A DNA stretch of 64,000 nt, taken from NCBI GenBank assembly GCA_963920765.1, contig OY987244.1, positions 33,487,678-33,551,677 of the forward strand, given 5' to 3'. Position 1 is the first letter of the stretch. The number at the start of each line of letters is the position of its first letter. A program made the translations under genes and the position numbers. The DNA comes from Ulota crispa. Taxonomy: Eukaryota > Streptophyta > Bryopsida > Orthotrichales > Orthotrichaceae. This document shows positions 59,352 to 64,000 of this stretch, piece after piece. The notes under the pieces were generated by a model. It was not told the origin of the DNA, ran no database searches, and saw only the letters and a list, made by a program, of their open reading frames with translations.

Positions 59352-60696
59352 CCAAGCAGCTCAAATGATCTTCCCTCCACCAAAAATGGAGACAATTGCA
59401 TCATTTGATTTGCAAAACATGTCTAACATTTTAAAATAGAACTCCATTCTTAGTTCTGTGTTGTAGATCCTGTATAGCAGCTCGTAGTATTGTCCCGACT
59501 TGAGATATTTGTCAAGTGTCGGCTGCTAGGGCGCTGAATTGGTCGGGGTTTTGACCTTTTTTAATCCCCAAGCTCTTCTTGATGAGGAACATCTACTGCA
59601 AAACAGCCTTTGACTTTGCTGTCCGTTCAAGTAGATTTTTGAGGCGCTTGTTCTGACAAGGGGGTAGATTGCATTGTGCAGAAAGTAGACTTCTTCCAAT
59701 GTTTTGGCCCAAATGTATGACCTCAGCAGTGATTTGGTTTCCTAGTCACCAGCAATCCATAACCAGACATTGGAATCCATTAGTTGAGGTTTGACTTGTC
59801 TGCCCAAATCCTCTAGAAAATCCGTGAAATAAGGGGTCATGCATATCCCCTTGCTGATGATTCTTGGAATGTTGCAAAAGTCAATTAGCGCAAAGTTACA
59901 TTTAGACTCTTGCAACTTGTCCCTGCCTCTGTTTGACCAATCTTTGAGTTTGTTGTCTGCCTTGTTGTATGATTTGAAGAAGGCAATTGCCTCTGGTTTC
60001 TAGAATTTGCCTTTGGTCTTCAAGAAGAGCTACAAGAACTCCTTTGTGTAGGGAGACAACCTATGAATCAGCTTGTTCTTATTGCAGGTTTTCTTTACTT
60101 TGCCACAAAATTCCTCCCTTGGGCTTGTGACAAGGGTGTTCATTGTAGCCAAAGTGATGTTGTAGTTTCTCTTGAAAGCCTTCCACTCATCCACCCTCAA
60201 TACGCCTTTGTGACTGAATGGCTGTAAGTTGTTGTCAAGGTTGTGGAGCTGCCATCGCACCGACTGCTCCTTTTTACACTGTTCTAGCCAATCCTTGGCT
60301 GTGTAGCAGTCTAGAATACAACCCAAAGGCTTCTTCATAACTACCTTTGGATACAAAAGGTTGTGTATATATGGGTGCAGTTCAACAGATGCGTGGCAAG
60401 TTTCTTGAAGTTGTCCATTGAGACATTCCCCATCTTTGTGAAAAACTTGCGGCTAATCACACCATCCTTCTTGACATTCCAAAATTTGTTGGAGTTGAAC
60501 TTTGTGCAAATGTCGGGATTGATGAGGTCCCGCTTGAGTTACTGAAGATGACCTTCCACAAATTGTAAACCAACTCAGGTGCGGTTATGATCTTGATTTC
60601 ATTGTGGATGTCCACGTCTTTCTTCTTCTTCAATGCGTTCTAGTTCTTCTTGATGTCAATCATGCCAAAATGGAGAATAACTACCTTCTCAAACTC

Positions 60697-60840
60697 CTAT
60701 AGATTCATACAAAGATTTGTAGTGAGTGAGAAGTGTAATTTAACTCGGGTTGAGTTAAAGCAAGGCCTAGTGTGCATCCTTGATAGAACCAGATTACATT
60801 CATGAAAGAGAAGTTTAACTTGGGTCGAGTTAAATCTTAC
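60697..60840 (-). other. Second intron with a palindrome near each end
   Basis: Donor GTAAGA at 60840, acceptor TCTATAG ending at 60697. Palindromes of the TTTAACTC-N5-GTTAAA type lie at 60814-60834 and 60739-60759. Between them the sequence is unrelated to the other intron as far as I can see. Confidence 0.55.
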
Positions 60841-62321
60841 CTTGTATTTTGCCATGTTAACCATTACCTTTGCAGTCAACTTCTTATTGTTGAACGCTGG
60901 CCTACCCATTGTGTGTACATCTTTTGGGGGAGGTGGGCTCTCAAGATTGGTCTAGGAGCTAGGCCCCAATAATAATTGTGGCCCACAATGGCGAGGAATT
61001 TTGGAAGTGATTGGTTTGGTTGTAGAATGCAGAGATTTTGAGAATGATCTCTTGATCCTTGTTCCACACAACAAAGCAATTCCACGTCTTGAAAATCTTG
61101 GCTTTGTCCTCTATCCGCTTCATTATCAGGATTCTCTTTGAAGCCTCCATTGTGTGTTGCCCATTAATCATCCAGAACTTCCCATCCTTCACTTCATCAA
61201 ATGATGTCAATTTTTGCATTACGCCTTTTGACATTACGCAAAGAGTCATCCTTTGGTTTTGGTTAGGCATGTGGATAAGGAAGTTTTGGGCTTTCACGAC
61301 TCCAACTTCTTTGAGGCCGCAAATGTTTAGATGAGGTGGTGGGATCTTTAGCTGGTCTATATTGATGGGGTACTTGTTTTTTACCAATGGAACATATGAG
61401 TCCACGCACTCCATCCAATACTCCTTGTGTATCTGGCACAACTTTTTGTAGTCAATATCCTCTTGGTTTACTCCAACATCCTTGGAAGGATTGACTACTT
61501 TAGAGGCAATGCTACTCTCTGCAAGAGAAGACTTCTCTATTGGCTTCTTTGCTTATATTTGTCTTTCCTTACTAGCCTATGCTGGTTCCTCGGCTAGTGC
61601 AGCCCTACCTTTGACTGGTGTTGTCTTCTTCTTTGTTATGCTCTAGAGTGAACTCAATAACAAGCAAACCATGGCTTTGTCCAGAGTGATTGCTGTAATC
61701 ACGAGTTTGGGATAAGAATTCCAAGCTCTGTTTCTTCAGCATAATTGTTTCTTTCAAGTGTTGGAAATCCCTTACAAGTCCGTTGCACCTTGATGCTAAT
61801 GTCTTCGGGGGTAATTGGGCTCCGTCCTTACCCTAGTAGTACCCGCTCTTGCTTCGTTGGTCTAGTTTTGCTTGGATACCCGTGAAGTCACTGTCTATCT
61901 GACTCATCCAGTAGGCTGATGGGAAAATGTTGTCATTTTGCTGAGAATGGCGTACGTGAATTTATACTGATCCATTGTACCTACGCCTGGTTTGGTAGTT
62001 ATGCTGGAGATGAGGACAACATCACTTGGCCCATTGCTAAGCCATGTCACCTTCTCCTCAAGTGACACAAAAAGCTCTAATTCGCAATTTTTGAATTTTG
62101 ACATGAAATTGAGCTCGGTCTTCATGGGCACTAGTGGGAGTGTCTAGTACTCAATGTTGTGGGACGCCTTTGGTTCCCAACATTCACCAAGGATGAGTTC
62201 ATCTCTATATTTGTTGATGTTTTCTTCTGTCAGCTTTATCTAGTCAAAGTGGGCCAGGAGTTTCTTCCTTTGTTCTGCCCTTACTTGTTTAGCAAATTTG
62301 GAATCTGATTCTCTGCCATCA

Positions 62322-64000
62322 CTGCAATAGACAAAAAAATCATTAGTTTCAACTCGACGCAAGCTAAATTATTCCAATTTCAGACTCTTTGGTTTATATT
62401 GCGGTGTTAGTAGGTGTTGTCATCTTATGCAATCGTTTGTTTTTGAATGTTATTATCATTTTCCATGTGTTTAATTGTGTTACTTTTCCTAATTTAGGAT
62501 AGCAACTTCTTGAGCTTGATCCTAATAATGTTATTTTGTTGCATTTTGTTGCATTTTGTTATCGTTGCAATGTATTGTGTTAGTATTCATGTTGTGTTTT
62601 TAACTCAACTTGCGTTGAATTATGTTGTTTGTGCTTTGTAAGAGTCTTTCACCTCAATACAAGCAACGTCATGAATTTCTCATACTATTGAATTTGTGTG
62701 ATTTGGTTTTTGCATGAAAGTTCTAAGTGGTATTTTAACTCAACACAAGTTGAATGGACGGAATTAAATTTATGCTAAGCCAATTAGATTGAGTTCAATT
62801 AAAATTTAAACATACTTCACTCAGTTTATATCAATTCATGGCTGCATAACTTGCGCACTCTGTGTTTTTAACTTGAATCAAGTTCAATCTCCCTGCAACT
62901 AATCATTGGCGGTTCAAGTGTCAAGTTAAATTGACATTGAGTTAAATTGACAGGCCCGTTTCATGGTGGAATGCAATCTACCATACAAAAATTAGAACCA
63001 AGGATTCAAAATGTACAAGAAGTGAGGCAAATGAAAGTTTGATTCTTCACTTGAGAGCAGTGCAAGAGCTACTAATTGAGTTTATGTGCAACTAATGATT
63101 AATCAAGGCTTGAGAAAAATCAACCACACATGTTTATAGCAAAGTTTGTGACCAAATTTTAACAACCATGTAAATACTAGCTGCACGTTTGCACTTTTGT
63201 CAGAAATCCTAGATTCATAATAATGAAAAATCAAGTAAAGATTGAAACATGAAACCTCACGTCTCAGCATTGAATTGGTATGAATTAAATGCTATAGAAT
63301 TAGCCAAAGGTAATTTTCAAAGATTTTATTGTAATCTATATCAATTGAATAAAGAGCAATTGCATTTGTGGTTTAGCTCACATTGCAGTGTCTATATGTA
63401 TAGAATAGCTAGTATATCCACCAAAATATTGATAATGTAGGCTACTTGCTAGTGAAACTTACACTCTCCCAACAAAGAAATAAAATAACAACTAAACAAG
63501 CAAACAAATTTAGTCAAACTCCACACCTTACAATAACAACTAGGGAGCTAATTAGGGTTTGGAGTTCAACAAATTGAACAGTAGGGTTTGACAAAACAAA
63601 CTTGGAGTAGAGTTTTGGCGGAGCTGCAAATCCAAAAACTAGTTTAAGCAGAATCAGCTACAGCTCACTCGTGATTAACTGCAAAAACATTGCAACTTTA
63701 GGAATTTAGAACTATCAAAATCCTTTGATTTCATAAAGCAAATTACAATCCTACACGATGTTGCGCTCAATTTCTCTCTAAACCCTACACCACCTTCACA
63801 TATAGATTATCACCGGCTTCTGTTGAGCTCAAAGTTGCACATAAGCAAATCCTAAAGATGCAAGTGTTGCAAGCACATGGACAAAAGCAAGAAGAAACAC
63901 CGGAGAAATCAAACCTAGTTTGAATCAAGTTGGCCAAATTGCAACATTGTAATCTGAATAAGCAACAGCAAGCAAATACAAAGGTTGAATATCACACACA
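62322..64000. other. Upstream region of the ParB/methyltransferase-like locus
   Basis: Possibly an intron with earlier exons of the minus-strand gene. Several more TTTAACTCAA/TTGAGTTAAA-type palindromes occur at about 62599, 62733, 62860 and 62925. AAACCCTA words near 63550 and 63780 are common in plant leaders. No convincing exon or start codon was found. Confidence 0.35.

Larger units (their letters stand above)
58212..62321 (-). pseudogene. Decayed multi-exon gene: ParB-like domain plus DNA methyltransferase-like domain
   Basis: Minus-strand coding blocks can be followed for 4.1 kb. The order is: an N-terminal region (62321-61690) after a TTGCAG acceptor; a lysine-rich linker (ITKKKTTPVKGR, about 61650); a ParB-like block with FWMINGQHTMEASKRI at 61174-61127; a middle region (60696-60030); a region FALIDFCNIPRI at about 59897-59862, where beta-class N4/N6 methyltransferases carry DPPY, followed by DFLEDLGRQVKPQL and NVWLWIAGD; and SNDAIVSIFGGGKII at 59408-59364, matching the FxGxG cofactor motif I that follows DPPY in the beta class. 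The tail (59193-58212) is acidic, then basic. Introns 60840-60697 and 59351-59194 are GT-AG. I placed 17 in-frame stops, 14 of them TAG, plus a few frame changes. DPPY is not intact, so this copy should be inactive. The family assignment is inference from motif order. Confidence 0.5.

Noticed and set aside
58212..62321. Reassignment of UAG as a sense codon to explain the many TAG codons
   Set aside because: The intact eL8 gene ends in TAG at 6225-6227 and the KCR gene also ends in TAG, both at the conserved protein end, so UAG terminates in this genome.
63500..63800. AAACCCTA words as interstitial telomere repeat
   Set aside because: Only isolated single units occur, not a tandem array; AAACCCTA is common in plant leaders.
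1..64000. CRISPR arrays, bacterial operons, rRNA genes
   Set aside because: Spliceosomal introns and plant genes show a nuclear plant origin; the direct repeats seen are contiguous minisatellites without spacers, and no rRNA sequence was recognised.

Overview
This window looks like nuclear DNA of a land plant or close streptophyte, most likely a non-seed plant. It is AT-rich and repeat-dominated. Two intact, intron-bearing genes have typical plant products. One LTR retrotransposon ends in a classical chromodomain, as in the fungal-like chromoviruses known from mosses and lycophytes. The species cannot be named from sequence alone.

Layout. 1-10.95 kb: a dense cluster of short transposons bounded by TTAA (ends TTAACCC...GGGTTAA) around the ribosomal protein eL8/L7a gene (4429-6227, +, seven exons). 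11.97-13.93 kb: a five-exon very-long-chain 3-oxoacyl-CoA reductase gene (-). 14-18 kb: intergenic DNA with exon-like fragments and G-rich tracts. 18.08-21.01 kb: a non-autonomous CACTA element with perfect 13-bp terminal repeats, carrying a tRNA-like segment, a foldback MITE and a 1-kb AAAGATTC array. 21.7-22.6 kb: two more foldback MITEs of that family. 22.6-31.65 kb: a decayed chromovirus (zinc knuckle, protease, RT, RNase H, integrase, chromodomain), split by a second Ty3-type element (23.78-28.59 kb) whose LTRs carry heat-shock-element-like motifs. 32-39.6 kb: minisatellites, dispersed repeats and a TTAA element containing a 0.9-kb hairpin. 40.2-42.3 kb and 53.8-55.1 kb: two unrecognised multi-exon genes or pseudogenes (-). 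43.9-46.0 kb: a decayed MULE transposase with SWIM zinc finger. 58.2-62.3 kb: a decayed multi-exon gene (-) in which I read a ParB-like domain followed by a beta-class DNA methyltransferase-like domain.

Only the eL8 and KCR genes look functional. The ParB/methyltransferase-like locus is the best candidate for something undescribed. Its in-frame stops are 14 TAG out of 17, and two of its introns share a peculiar design with a palindrome near each end. TAG is the genuine stop of both healthy genes, so the bias points to a mutational process rather than code reassignment. All family assignments come from reading motifs by eye; no database search was run.
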